DNA of 64,000 nucleotides, taken from positions 3,581,001 to 3,645,000 of the forward strand of contig NC_083534.1 in the NCBI RefSeq assembly GCF_032362555.1, read 5' to 3'. Under the pieces are notes generated by a model that was not told where the DNA came from, did no database searches, and saw only the letters and a list, made by a program, of their open reading frames with translations. Source of the DNA: Amyelois transitella. Lineage: Eukaryota; Arthropoda; Insecta; Lepidoptera; Pyralidae. Both the position numbers and the translations under genes were made by a program. Shown one piece after another: positions 24,590 through 35,600 of the stretch (position 1 is its first letter; every line of letters begins with the position of its first letter).

Positions 24590-25080
24590 CTAAAATAGCA
24601 TTTTTTGAGCGGTAAAGTGCCCGGTTAAAATGCGTGATGCGCAGAAAGGCACAGGTTCAAATCCCGCCTCGGCCATGTACCAATGACTATTTTCAAAGTT
24701 ATGTACATTAGTTTGAATAGTAACCGATGCTCTTACGGTGAGGGAAAACATCATGAGGAAACCTGCACATTCAGGCAACTGGATGTGTAACCATGATCTT
24801 TTTTTTTTTTTTTTTTTTTTTTATTTATTTATTCGGTCGATCCAATACAGGTTAGGTTCCCCTGCAAAGGTTGCGGAGGTCAGTCGGGAGTCGCTTCGTG
24901 TTAAAACCTGACTCACCCAATCCAGGATCCATGGTCAGAGGCATTACCCAGGCTCCTCTCCAGAGTGGTGAGGATGCAACCGGGACTAAAGCCAGGAGGT
25001 AGGGGGGAGCTTGGATATATTTTGTTCCTTTTAACGTTAGTACCCGGTTGACTGAGCTTTGCTCTGTCTACCAGAGATGG
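24590..25080 (+). mobile_element. tRNA-derived SINE (family F) and 3' continuation
   Basis: The head has AGGTTCAAATCCCGCC (B box). The body has GTACCAATGACTATTTTCAA and GAGGAAACCTGCACATTCAG, then a long T run (24799-24822) and ACCTGACTCACCCAATCCAG. Partial relatives at 41160-41375 (plus) and 21444-21530 (minus). Confidence 0.7.
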
Positions 25081-25290
25081 CCCTGATATAGTTTCTTAAA
25101 ACGCGGTTTTTAAAATGTTTATATATCTGGGAACCGTGCTTTTCTCGAACCTTGATAAATCGATTCCTTGAGCCGAAAAGCCCCTAATCTGTAATTTTTT
25201 ATGAAAATCGTTGGAGCCGTTTCCGAGATCCTGATTATATATAATACAAGAATTGTTCGTTTAAATAGATTAGATAGATAGGATATAATT
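25081..25290 (+). mobile_element. retroelement 3' end, unclassified
   Basis: AAAATCGTTGGAGCCGTTTC and AAGAATTGTTCGTTTAAA are strings I associate with lepidopteran RTE-like LINE tails; no coding part is present. Confidence 0.45.
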
Positions 25291-25412
25291 GGAAATACAT
25301 CACATTTTCTTATTAACAGTTATTTATGTCTTACAAGTCGCGGGGCCCAGGTAGAAGGGTAGGCCGAAGAGATCCTGGCTGGACGTCGCAAAAGATGATA
25401 TGCCAATGGACT

Positions 25413-25648
25413 TGTGGCGAAATCTATACGCCACAAGTCACAAAAATAAAAAAATAGAATCACGCGACGCTATCAGTCATAAACAGCGAAAAACCTAAAT
25501 CGCGCAAGCAAAGATTTCACGGATTGGAGCTATATATACAACCTTCGACACAACATCGTCTGACGCGCGGTTCCCCAGGCATAACACCTAGCCTGGCGGA
25601 AGATCTTCCCTTTGGTGGCGGTCGAGCCGAATCATCGCTCCCGCTACA
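25413..25648 (+). mobile_element. solo LTR
   Basis: Related to the 256-bp LTRs at 59391-60374 (shared TTTCACGGATTGGAGCTATA and TTCCCCAGGCATAACACC), but diverged and slightly shorter. It starts TGTGGCG, ends GCTACA, and is flanked by the 4-bp duplication GACT (25409-25412, 25649-25652), as expected after LTR-LTR recombination. A LINE ORF remnant (RVGRRDPGWT) lies just upstream. Confidence 0.85.
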
Positions 25649-25845
25649 GACTGAAAACTGAAGACGCCAAAAAACATGCTAAGTGAAGAGAGAAAAGTCG
25701 GAAAGCAGACCCCGGGCTCGAACCCTTCTGTGTAGGGTGCAAATAAAAACACCAACAAAAGATGAGAAAGAGAGAGAGACATTCATTTATCCCTTACTGT
25801 ACAGTAATGGTATGCCTTTAGTCTATGTCATAGATAGAGACAATT

Positions 25846-25985
25846 ACGTAATTTTCCCGGAACGGTAGGCAGAGACTACATTTTCCACTTGCCACGTTTT
25901 CTGTATACTTATTACGATTTATCTACACATTCTTAACTTTAATGCAAGCTCTTCTTTTGAAGATATGACTTGACCTTCCAAGAGG
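25846..25985 (-). mobile_element. LINE family D 3' end, old copy
   Basis: GGTAGGCAGAGACTAC and CACTTGCCACG are still readable; strongly diverged. Confidence 0.55.
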
Positions 25986-26215
25986 GAGAGAGCTGATCTC
26001 TTAAGAAGCAAAATGATATTAAGAAACTAAATCTTATATTGGTTTAACTTTGAAGAAGGGTTGGTGGTATAGTAAACCTTATGTAAGATCACAAAAAAAT
26101 ATCTATACATATAATGAATCTGTAGAAGGGTCAATTCTGTACATTGAAAATACTGAAAAAATTAGCAGGGGGTGTTACTGGATCGATACCAAACACAAAT
26201 ATGTGATTAAATAAA

Positions 26216-27051
26216 TTTTTGTCTGTCTGTCTATATGTTCAGGCATCACGTGAAAACTAACGGTTCGATTTTGATGAAACTTGGTATAATTATACCTTAT
26301 TATCCTGGGCATAAAATAGGATACTTTTTATCCTGGAAAAATACGAAGAAATAAAAATCTTAATTTTTTAGTTTATCCATAGACGTTGTTCTGTAGAACC
26401 GCGAAGTATAAATGAAGGGACTGGGTTTCATTATACCTATGTATATTTTATATTTTAAATTCAAGTTAAAATTACCGACAGAACAATATTTTTACTTATA
26501 CATATTACTGCTACACAGAGTATATACGAGACGTGCTTATGCATATTATGACGCTTGCAACTTTTTGCATCGTTTTATCTCAGAACGGTAGCTTTATTGA
26601 AAAAAATTATTGGTTCCTTTTTATAGATAACTTTATGATCTACAATCTATGTCTGAGGTAATTTTCCGATAAAACTAACCGTTTTGAAGAAAATCGTGAA
26701 AAACCCATTTTTTTACCTTTGACCTTGGGTAATTTTTTTTCCTTAAACCGGAATCATGGGGTATTTTGAAATAATGCTTTTGATTGTGTTTTAAACAATT
26801 ATACTCATTTTCAGCTTGATGGGAATTAATGTAGCTTCATTCTTATTTTTTGGTCTAAATTGACCGGACTACTTACTACAGAACGCGAACTCAACAGCAG
26901 TAGCTCAATAGAGGGATTATTATAGGCCTAGCCGTATTTGTGTCCAACAGATATTTATAAGATGTCATTGTCAGAGTTACTCAAAATAGAGAAATAAACC
27001 ATCCACGCGAAGACCGAAATCCGCGCGGACGGAGTCGCGGGGGGAAGCTAG
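26216..27051 (+). mobile_element. Helitron-like element, second family
   Basis: Begins near TTGTCTGTCTGTCTATATGT and ends CGCGCGGACGGAGTCGCGG followed by AGCTAGT, a 3' hairpin and CTAG end like Lep1. The middle is unrelated to Lep1. The left end is approximate; no transposase. Confidence 0.5.
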
Positions 27052-27275
27052 TATCAAATATGTGTATTTCCAGTTGAGAACTAAAACCCAGCTCTAACCC
27101 AGCTCTCTGCCTATACAATGCTTATAATAAGATATTATGATTAAAATACTAAATGCATCAAAATTCATATAAAAAATACTGGTATATACTTTGTACATAG
27201 GTTAATTCTAAGATATTAATCGTATACCGTAGAAATGGATTACATAAATATTTTGTTTTTAAATAAATTTTGTAT

Positions 27276-27545
27276 GGCGCGAAAATATAGCCAATCACAG
27301 CGCGGCATTTGAAACCGCGAACTGAACAGTCCGGTGTTACGAGCGAGATAGCAGGAGGCGTTTTGATTTAGGATTCCAAGTTTAAAAAACTTGTAATAAG
27401 GTCGTTATTTAATTGAGTTATCATTCGGTTAGATTTGGAGATAGTTTGCGCTATTCTGCGCCGTGGTTTAACTGTATTGCTGTTCACTGTTTTTGATGTG
27501 ATCTTAAATGCATTTCAACTAAATGTGAAGACTTCATTATCGATA
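27276..27545. promoter_or_regulatory. promoter-like cluster: E2F, CCAAT and DRE motifs
   Basis: GGCGCGAAAA (27276-27285), CCAAT (27291-27295) and TATCGATA (27538-27545) lie in a 270-bp patch with raised CpG. These motifs are typical of insect growth and replication gene promoters. No coding exon follows on either strand within several kb. Confidence 0.3.
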
Positions 27546-29037
27546 TAAATGTACAAAACTTGTATTTTTTGCATAAAAAGACATAAAATATTTAACAAAA
27601 ATAAAAATGTTTTTCGATCAAGACCGGCTTTAAAATTAATCAATCATATTTATGATACAATCATTATATAAAATTATCCGATATAACAGCTGCCTATTTA
27701 AAAAAGGAGGTTTTTATTTCGTCGGAAGCTTTTTTTTTACAATTATACTCATGATTTGATGTCATTCCATAAACATTTTTTTTTTAATAGCGGCATACCA
27801 TTCTTTTCTACAGAATGTAAGCATTTAAATTACAAATACATTTTTTTTTTAATACTAATCATAATTACACATAATTACGTTGATTCTCTCTAATTTCAGG
27901 CGTCATTTATATTTACGGCGTACTTATTGAAAAGGTGAAAAAATATCTTAAATTCTACATTATCAATAATATGGAATGCCATATTTTTTTTTCAATGAAG
28001 GCACGATCTTTCGAACACTTTTAACTATGAATAAGGTTATGTGATGATAAATTTATTACTAGGCGTCGTGTGCGCCTTCTTACGAGTGGATTTAATACTT
28101 CAGCAGAAAATTCTCAGTTTTTGTGTGGTTTTAAGGTTTTATTTTAGCTCGCAAGCTTCACCCGCGCTAATTTAGCGCCACGTACAAATGCAAATAAATT
28201 TTTCGAAAATTCCACGAGGAATATATATAGTACATTTCTACCGGAATGAAAAGTAGCCCTGTTCTTTTCCAGATTCTTAATTATGTTATATGTATACGAA
28301 ATTTCAAAATGATTGGTTTAATAGATAACGCGTGAAGCGGTAACAAACAAACAAACTTACTTTCGCATTTATATTAGTTGAGATTTATTAAATTTAGTAA
28401 CAAATATTTATGTGTGGCCATTTTTTTCAAACTGTCACCATTTGTTTCACACGGAAAAAACTAATGATAGTTCTATTTTCTGTCGTAAAAACTTATAACT
28501 CTTAGTATTACAAAAATAAAAACTACATATAAAACATACCTTGGTAATTTTTTGTTCTCATTACATGGCAATAACATGAAAATGTTGCCAGTCTTTATAA
28601 ATTCTACTATACAACCGTCCTGGCTCGAATCTTAAAAAAAATTACGGTAAATTCGTTAGGCACTACTAAAAGCTACCAAATTTCAGTGTTGCCATGGTTC
28701 TTATTTAAAAAAACTACTACCTACATACTAGAAGAGCTGTAATATTTACAACATAATTTACTGAAGTCTTCCTCTTATTATTTATTAATACTTTTCATTG
28801 AAGCATTATAAATTTAAAAATGCTTCTATGCTTATATAATTAGTAAAAAATAATTTCACAGGGATTTTCTTGTGAAATGTAGGCAATTTCTAGAATTCCC
28901 GCCATTAATTGTCGCTCCAATATTAGTAATTTTAAGATACCAAGTTGAACATGTATTTTTAACAATATTTGAGCTAAATTGTCTACCCACATATTATTTT
29001 AAAATTGTAAGGCAGTTTGGAATTAAATATATATATT
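27546..29037. other. gene-free stretch
   Basis: AT-rich. A Helitron-like remnant lies at about 28148-28382 (minus: CACCCGCGCTAATTTAGCGC, ATAACGCGTGAAGCGG, ACAAACAAACAAAC). Nothing else is recognised. Confidence 0.5.
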
Positions 29038-29038
29038 A

Positions 29039-29306
29039 TTAGCTGTGCCCGCGCCTTCGTCCGCGTGGAATAGTTATTTTGGACATCATTGAAGCCCTCA
29101 AGGATGAATAATTTTCCCCGTTTTTTTTTCACATTTTCCATTATTTCTTTGCTCCTTATAGTTGCAGCGTGATGTTATACAGCCTAAAATCTTCCTCGAT
29201 AAATGGTCTAATCGTCGCAAAAAGATTTTTAAATTCAAACCAGTAGTTCCTGAGTTGAGGGCGTTCAAACAAACAAACTCTTCAGCTTTATAATATTAGT
29301 ATAGAT
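29039..29306 (-). mobile_element. Lep1-like Helitron, near complete
   Basis: TAGCTGTGCCCGCGCCTTCG to TATAATATTAGTATAGA. Confidence 0.78.
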
Positions 29307-29731
29307 AACTCGGCTCCATGTTTTACCTTTCATTGCTTAGCGATAAGTCCGCCTTTGCTCAACATATTTATAATGTATGTTTCTATTACATATGTAATTT
29401 TTTATGGGCAATAAAGATAATTTGTCTTATATCATACATACATACATACAATCACGTCTGTATCCCTTGCGGGGTAGACAGGGCCAGCAGTCTTGAAACA
29501 CTGAAAGTTGACTTGAAAGACTCTTACTTTGAAAGTTTTATATCATTTGGCGCTTAAAATAACCATATTGTTTTTTGTAAAGTTTTTAAATGCATTCATT
29601 ACTGTAAATTAACACGCGTATCGCGTCTCTGTACTTTACGGTGTAGACAGAGCCGCGTCTTGGGGAACCCTGCCCTACTTATCTGAACGATGTCGCGAAA
29701 TATGATATTCGTGCCGAATAAAAAAATCTGA

Positions 29732-29732
29732 C

Positions 29733-29811
<79 letters not shown>

Positions 29812-29826
29812 AAGAGAGAGAGAGAG
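29732..29826. repeat. GA microsatellite
   Basis: About 95 bases of (GA)n with short A interruptions; the polyserine/leucine open frames across it are artefacts. Confidence 0.95.
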
Positions 29827-29888
29827 TAGACAGAGTCAACATTATTGATGATGACTTTCTGATAGAAATACAAATTATAATATTATAC

Positions 29889-29945
29889 ATGTTATTAGCT
29901 ATTAGGCGCGTAATGCGTTGCGTACCAATCATAATTTAAAATGGC
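29889..29945 (-). pseudogene. partial duplicate of the last exon of the 385-aa zinc-finger gene
   Basis: Read on the minus strand it gives AILNYDWYATHYAPNS and a stop, against AMFNYNWYATWCDYAPNS in the real exon: one 6-base deletion and a few substitutions. The match ends at the stop codon. It lies between a GA microsatellite and a SINE fragment. Confidence 0.7.
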
Positions 29946-30044
29946 GGAGTGTGCAACGTAAATATGAGAGAGAGGGGTAGACAGAGCCGACATTTTCTTT
30001 CACTGATAGAGATACGAGTATGAATATTTTTTAATAAGCAATTA

Positions 30045-30135
30045 GCCGTGTGGTGCCCGACACTTAAGAATGGAACCATTCCATTAGTTTCCCATGGAAA
30101 TCGTAAAAGGCGACTAAGGAACAGGGCAGGCACAC
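30045..30135 (+). mobile_element. SINE-A, 3'-truncated
   Basis: Diverged head GCCGTGTGGTGCCCGACAC; it breaks off after GGCGACTAAGG. Confidence 0.7.
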
Positions 30136-30186
30136 TCACTTTTTCACACGTTGCACTCTTGTGGTGCAAAAAAGAGTTTTATCTAC

Positions 30187-30402
30187 TTACTACCTGTCCC
30201 GGCAAACGTTGTTTTGCCATATAAATAATTTTTAAGTAATTTCTAGTTTTAAAAAAATGTTAAGTGTGGACAACCCTTATCACTGAGAAGTATGAAAAAA
30301 TAGATGTCAACCAATTCTCAGACCTGCTCAATACGCTGACAAAATTTCACGAGAATCGGTCAAGTTTCGCAGGAACTAATATTGCGACACGAGAATTCTA
30401 CA
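30187..30402 (-). mobile_element. Helitron-like remnant, third family
   Basis: Inverse of the family at 50632-50866: TGTCCCGGCAAACGTTG at left, and CGACACGAGAATTCTA at right. Confidence 0.55.
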
Positions 30403-30469
30403 CACACACACAAGATCATTCCAACAAGCCGGCTCTGTCTACCCCGCAATCACTTCACACACACTTCCA

Positions 30470-30648
30470 TTAGCTATTAGGCGCGTAATCGCACCACGTG
30501 GCGTACCAATTATAATTAAACATGGCCGCTTCCGGATGTTTCCTCTTCTTGTGAAGCCTGAGCGATTCCTCTGATGCGTACCAATATTGTGGGTATTTAT
30601 CTATAGGATACCTCTCGGACTCCTTCACATAGGGCTCCTTGGGGTCCG
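30470..30648 (-). CDS. zinc-finger (385 aa) exon 5: end of finger 3 and C-terminus
   Basis: Acceptor gttctccacag. It encodes ADPKEPYVKESERYP, then the histidine half SEESLRLHKKRKHP, and ends YATWCDYAPNS with TAA at 30472-30470. A damaged copy of its last 55 or so bases lies 0.58 kb downstream at 29889-29945. Confidence 0.87.
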
Positions 30649-33568
30649 CTGTGGAGAACAATTATTGATTTTAGTTATAAAATTGTGGTAGTCTCTGCCT
30701 ACCGCTACGGGAAAGAGGCGTGATTTTATGTATGTATGTATGTATGTAAGTATGTAAAATTGTGTGGTGTGGTTCCCGGCACCAATAAAAAAAGAAAAGA
30801 ATAGGACCACTCCTCGTCTCGTTCACATGGATGTCGTAAAAGGCGACTAAGGGATAGGCTAACAAAGGCCTGAAAACACTGAAATGCCACGTTTGGCTTT
30901 ACAATGGAATTGTGATTCAAATAGCGACAGTTTGCCAGCCCACCTACAAAAAGACCACCAAATTCCGTCTACCCCGCAAGGGGTTTAGACGTGTCTGTAT
31001 GTATGTATGGAGCAAAACTCGTGCCGTGTGGTTCCCGGCACCAGTACAAAAAAGAATAGGACCACTCCATGTCTTTCCCATGGATGTCGTAAAAGGCGAC
31101 TACGGGATAGGCTTACCAACTTGGCATTCTTGTTTTAGGCGATGCGCTAGCAACCTGTCACTATTTGAATCTCAATTCTATCATTGAGCCAAACAGCTGA
31201 ACATGGCCATTCAGCCTTTTCAACACTGTTGGCTCTGTCTACACCGCAAGGGATATAGACGTGACTATATCTATGTATATATAACGACAGTTTGCTCACC
31301 CATCGCCTACTACAAGAAGACCACCAAATTCCGTCTACCCCGCATGGGATATAGACGTGACCATATGCACGGAGTAAAAACTCACCCGGCGGCAGACAAT
31401 AAAGACAGAAGATCCTATGTCTCCTGCTCTCGTGAGTCTCCAAATGCTTTTTATGGTGCTTCCGGCGCGTGGACACGTGCGGGCAGCACGGGCACGGTAT
31501 TGCCAGCTCTCTGGGCACGCCGCCGTGACGCTCGCCCGCGTGCTGAATGAGCGTGGAGGCCACTCGGTAGCCCTGAAAAAAGATGGATTATATACATAAC
31601 ATACATACATCTATCATTAAGCCAAATAGCTGAACGTGGCCATTCAGTCTTTTCAAGACTGTTGGCTCTGTCTACCCCGCAAGGGATATAGACGTGACCG
31701 TATGTATGTATGTATGTATGTATGCATACATACATACATATAATCACGTCTATATCCTTTGCGAGGTAGACAGACAGGTCTGTAGGCAACAGGCAACCAT
31801 CTTGGTATACGCCATAGCAACACACACACACATGGTCACGTCGATATCCCTTGCGGGGTAGACAGAGCTTACAGTCTTGAAGATTGAAAGTCCACGTTCA
31901 GCTGTACCGCTTAATGATAGAATTGAGATTCAGATAGTGACAGGTTGCTAGCCCACCGCCTACAAGGAATCTCAAGTTAATAAGCCTATCTCTTAGTTGC
32001 CTTTTACGAGATTTAAAGGAAAGAGATGTAGTGATCCTATTATTTTGTTCTATTTATGACTGGTACCACCAAAATGAAGAGATGTAGTGGTCCTAATATT
32101 TGTTCTATTTATGACAGGAACCACCAAAATGTAACAAAAGATTATGTGAAATTTTAAATTCTGATGTTACGTACCTTGAAACAGTGCTCGCATCTATACG
32201 GGAAGTTTTTCCACTTCGGGTTCTTCTTACGACTGAACACCATCTTGTAGGGCTCCGTGGGGAACCAATCCTCGGGGTCCAATTCCAACTCGACCAGTTC
32301 CGTGCCTGAAACATGTCAAACCAAGGGCATTATGCAATTTATTTACTCTTATACTTTTGTTTTACTCTTACGGTGCAATAAAGAGTTTTATCTATCTATC
32401 GAGTTTTATCTATCTATCTGTCTCATTCTAAACAGCAAAGCAACACCCAACTAATAATAAAAATACCGAATTGACTATGTTACCTTCAGGCACCTCGATC
32501 TTGGGCTGTGGTCGGGGCACCAAATTGTGCAACGCCTGTATGTTCTGCATCGCACTGGTCCCCGGCAGGAGGCTGGCCATGTGGGCTATACTCGATGTTA
32601 TAGCCGGGTTTGCTGCTAAGAGGCTCGTTAGGATCGTGTTTTGTGCCTGAAATTTTGTTAAAAAAACAAAAGTTAAATACAAATTGATAATTACATATAT
32701 ACATACATACATATGGTCACGTCTATATCCCGTGTGGGGTAGACAGAGCTAACAGCCTTCATTAGACTGAAAGGCCACGTTCAGCTGTTTGGCTTTTTGA
32801 TAGAATTAATATTCAAATAGTGACAGGTCACTAGTCCATCGCCTAAAAACAGAATCCCAATTTAGTAAGCCTCTCTTAGTCGCCTTGCTTAGCCGTGCTG
32901 GGAAACGCGGCACAGAAGAACAAGATTACCTTATACCTTTCATCCATCAAAAATACTGCTTACCTACAATTTGTGTAATACAACTTGAGCAAATCCGCAG
33001 ACAACAGCTAGTGTGCAGTAAATAGTTTATAAACAAACAAACAAACAAACTTTAAAACAGAAATACTCACCTGTAATAAAGCTCCGTTAGTTAGACTACA
33101 GGACAAATCTGCTTTAGGCTTTCTCTTGTAACCTTTAGGCGGACCTCTCTTCTTAGCTACTTCTCCATTCTTCTTGTACCTTACTATCTCTCCGTTCTCC
33201 AGAACTTTAGGCGGAGTGTTCACAGGTGTTATTGTCAATTTTGCAGGTAAAGAATAACGACTGTGTAAAGATTTGACTACATTGTTAGCGTTGCTAGCGG
33301 CCAGCGCCAACGGATTGGCCAGATTCAACGGATTATTAACGAATTTTGGCAACGTTGTGGTCGGTGATGTCGGATATATTGATAGTGATTTCGGTGTGTT
33401 GAACGCTGGTATTTGGTACACTTGGAGGTTGATGGACGGGCTTGAGTATGTTTTGAGACGTTTAGCGCTTGGCTCCTCATCGCTGGAGTCTGAATGGTTG
33501 GATCCGAGCGGATCCTTGTCGTTTGAGAATGGATCCATATGTGAGTCGGTTTCTTGGACGCAAAACAT
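30470..33568 (-). CDS. three-finger C2H2 zinc-finger protein, complete, 385 residues
   Basis: Five exons on the minus strand: 33071-33568, 32484-32646, 32175-32305, 31386-31572 and 30470-30648. They sum to 1158 bases, 385 codons plus TAA, with phase kept at all four junctions. The N-terminal 166 residues are Ser/Pro/Asn-rich with an acidic patch (SDSSDEEPS) and a basic AT-hook-like segment at 139-152 (KKRGPPKGYKRKPK). Fingers: C259/C262/H275/H280, split by an intron after the first pair; C291/C294/H307/H311; and an atypical one, C320/C323 with H359/H364 after a 35-residue insert that crosses the last intron. This suggests a nuclear DNA- or RNA-binding protein; I do not recognise the family. 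The start ATG lies exactly at an acceptor (ttttccag), so a 5' UTR exon is expected upstream. Confidence 0.88.
30686..31280 (+). mobile_element. LINE-D tail followed by two SINE-A copies
   Basis: 30686-30760 is a LINE-D 3' end with TATG repeats. 30762-31008 is a SINE-A with internal loss, and 31021-31280 is a full-length SINE-A. All lie in the last intron of the 385-aa gene, antisense to it. Further SINE-A pieces lie at 31281-31365. Confidence 0.8.
31386..31572 (-). CDS. zinc-finger (385 aa) exon 4: finger 1 end, finger 2, start of finger 3
   Basis: Acceptor atcttttttcag, donor gtgagt. It continues finger 1 as GYRVASTLIQHAGERH, then IPCPCCPHVSTRRKHHKKHL for finger 2, and ends RIFCLYCLPP in phase 1. 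It is GC-rich compared with the introns. Confidence 0.88.
31605..32052. mobile_element. SINE-A fragments in opposite orientations
   Basis: 31605-31725 is a plus-strand 3' half; 31725-31790 and 31825-32052 are minus copies, meeting the first tail to tail at TATGTATGCATACATACATA. They lie in an intron of the 385-aa gene. Confidence 0.78.
32175..32305 (-). CDS. zinc-finger (385 aa) exon 3: first half of finger 1
   Basis: Acceptor catgtttcag, donor gtacgt. It encodes TELVELELDPEDWFPTEPYK and then PYRCEHCFK, the cysteine half of finger 1. It ends in phase 0. Confidence 0.87.
32484..32646 (-). CDS. zinc-finger (385 aa) exon 2
   Basis: Acceptor aaaatttcag, donor gtaacat. It encodes AQNTILTSLLAANPAITSSI, an alanine/leucine-rich segment, and ends VPEG in phase 1. 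Confidence 0.85.
32698..32915 (-). mobile_element. SINE-A, head-truncated
   Basis: ATACATACATATGGTCACGT at left; the body is complete to TTAGTCGCC. In intron 1 of the 385-aa gene. Confidence 0.82.
33071..33568 (-). CDS. zinc-finger (385 aa) exon 1
   Basis: ATG at 33568-33566 follows a ttttccag acceptor directly. 166 codons in phase 0 end GALLQ before donor gtgagt. It encodes the disordered N-terminus and the basic AT-hook-like stretch. A second Met at codon 11 (MDPFSNDKDP) could be the used start. Confidence 0.87.
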
Positions 33569-33627
33569 CTGGAAAATAAAGTGGTCAATTACATATATTA
33601 CTTTTCATATTCTATATAAATGTGTAC

Positions 33628-33920
33628 ATACATATAATCAAGTCAATATCCTTTGCAGGCAGGCAGAGTCAAAAGTCTTAAAAACACTAATAGGCCACAT
33701 TCAGCTGTTTGGCTTAATGATAGAATTGAGATTCAAATAGTGACAGGTTGCTAGCTTGTCGCCTAAAAGAAGAAACCCAAGTTTATAAGCCAAGGGATGG
33801 GCTTATAAACTTGGGTTATAAGTTATATATAGTTATAAGTCGCCTTTTATGACATCCATTGGAAAAAGATGGGAGTGGTCCCATTTATTTTTCCTATTAG
33901 TGCCGGAAACTACGCGGCAC
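33628..33920 (-). mobile_element. SINE-A, full length
   Basis: Runs from the TACATATAATCAAGTCAATA tail to head GTGCCGGAAACTACGCGGCAC; an internal duplication of about 30 bases (AAACTTGGGTTATAAG) is present. Confidence 0.82.
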
Positions 33921-33970
33921 GAATATAGGTAAGTGCTTATAAGCAATATTATAAAGGTTAAAATATCCAA

Positions 33971-34726
33971 CAACTCTTGAAACGGGCCACCGCCGGAGAG
34001 GGGTAACACCCCCCGAGAGGTGACCCCCCCTTGCCGGAAGCCTATAGTTTTTTTTTTACGAATTTTTAAAGTTTTCATATAAAAAGTGTGCTAAAGGTCA
34101 TTAACCGCCAGATGGGCAAGGGGGGGGGGGAAGTAAGAAGGGATGAAAGGGGTGAAGGTGAGTTAAACCTAACCTAACCTATATGTACTTACTATTATAC
34201 TCAGTTTGAACGCTCTGCTAGCTTCGCTCGCTCCGCTTTGGTGGTTTACACCAACCTAACCTAACCTAACCAAACCGAGTTTGATTTGTGACCAATTTGT
34301 TTCTTTTCATTGCGGCCCGCTGCACCCCCTGCTGTCCGTATACCGACAGCTACTTTCGAAGTCAGTAGATAAGATGACAGTAGCACATAACCAAAACGGC
34401 GGATTGCGTTCTGTTCATAGTTAGTGTCTTTTTTGTTTTACTTTTAAGCAAAGTTTTTGACTATATTTTTAGTGCTAAAATATATTAATTAATGTATTGT
34501 ACATGTTTAATGGACAAAATAATTATTTAATACTAAATTAACACAGTTTACAATGACAAACCGAAAATATTGCCTTGTTTAGTGCAATTCTTAAGATTTT
34601 CAAAAATTCATATAAAAAAAAGGGAGGGCTTCCGGCAAAAAAAAAACTTGGGGGGGGGGGGGGGTCATACAAACCCTCCCCCACCCCTTCCCCAACCTCT
34701 CTGGCGGTGGCCCGTTTTAAGAGTTA
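33971..34726. mobile_element. fold-back / TIR DNA element, 756 bp
   Basis: The ends are inverted repeats: left (33971-34001) AACTCTTGAAACGGGCCACC, right (34696-34726) in reverse complement AACTCTTAAAACGGGCCACC. Subterminal blocks are also inverted (TTGCCGGAAGCC, T runs, TTCATATAAAAA), giving arms of about 115 bp. Inside are G-rich tracts and two short AACCT arrays. There is no transposase frame and no clear target duplication. Superfamily unknown. Confidence 0.7.
34166..34271 (-). repeat. two short telomere-type AACCT arrays
   Basis: AACCT is repeated three times at 34166-34180 and about 3.8 times at 34253-34271; the complement is TTAGG, the insect telomere motif. They lie inside the fold-back element. 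Confidence 0.8.
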
Positions 34727-34772
34727 AGCCTAAACTTGGCATTCTTCATGATTTGAATCTATTATTAAGATT

Positions 34773-34868
34773 TCTATTATTAAGCCAAACAGCTGAATGT
34801 GGCCTATCAGTATTTTCAAGACTATTGGCTCTGTCTACCCCGCAAGGGATATAGATGTAATTAAATGT
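34773..34868 (+). mobile_element. SINE-A 3' fragment
   Basis: AGCCAAACAGCTGAATGTGG to GATATAGATGTAATTAAATG. Confidence 0.72.
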
Positions 34869-35474
34869 ATGAGATTCAGACAGGATTGAAATGAAATTAT
34901 GGCATTTTGTTAAAATTAAAATAGCAATTGCTAATGACAGGATAGGTTATGAAATTCTATAATGTGTAATTTGGTTGGAAAATAATTTATTTGTGTAATT
35001 AATCACTGTAATTATGATGCTACATTAAAAGAAAAATTAATCACATTGTATCATTAAATTATTACAAATTCCATACATTGAATCACTTCTTAATTCCTTA
35101 CAGGGTAGACAGAGCCAACAGTCTGGAAGAGACTATAATATAATGCTGTATCATAATGATGAAATTGAGATTCAAATAGTGACCGGTTGTTAGACCATCG
35201 CTTACAAGAATCCAAATTTGTTGAATAAATTGTCATAATATAAAGACGCATCTAAAAAATAATAATAACATGCAAACATTCGAATTTCGAATCAAACGCC
35301 GATATGAAACTTTTAACCCGCAAATGTCCAAAATGGCGTGGTAATTTATTAAAGTAACAAACAATAAACGGATCTCATGGCATAACTGCACATGCCAGTA
35401 AAAAGTTCCGCGTAACAATGATTTTGATCTAATTATGTAGACCAATGAAATATTATGATGAAAGAATAACATAC

Positions 35475-35600
35475 CGTTTGCACTTTATAACACTTTTGTA
35501 TGCCACATTAATACTTGTTAACGCACGATATTCTTTTTACATTAAATTAAAACACGAAACAGATTAAAAGGTTATGCTTGGTTAATAATAACAAGTTTCT
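35475..35600 (-). other. candidate 5' UTR exon of the 385-aa zinc-finger gene
   Basis: On the minus strand, GTGCAAACG is followed by donor gtatgttatt at 35474. No long open frame passes through it (the ATG nearby stops after seven codons), as expected of a leader exon. The next acceptor downstream sits at the gene's ATG, 33568. The 5' limit is a guess. Confidence 0.35.

Noticed and set aside
29679-29932. Serine/leucine-repeat frames
   Set aside because: GA microsatellite artefact.
34166-34271. Chromosome-fusion scar indicated by telomere repeats
   Set aside because: Only three to four units each, inside an element with inverted ends; transport by the element is simpler.
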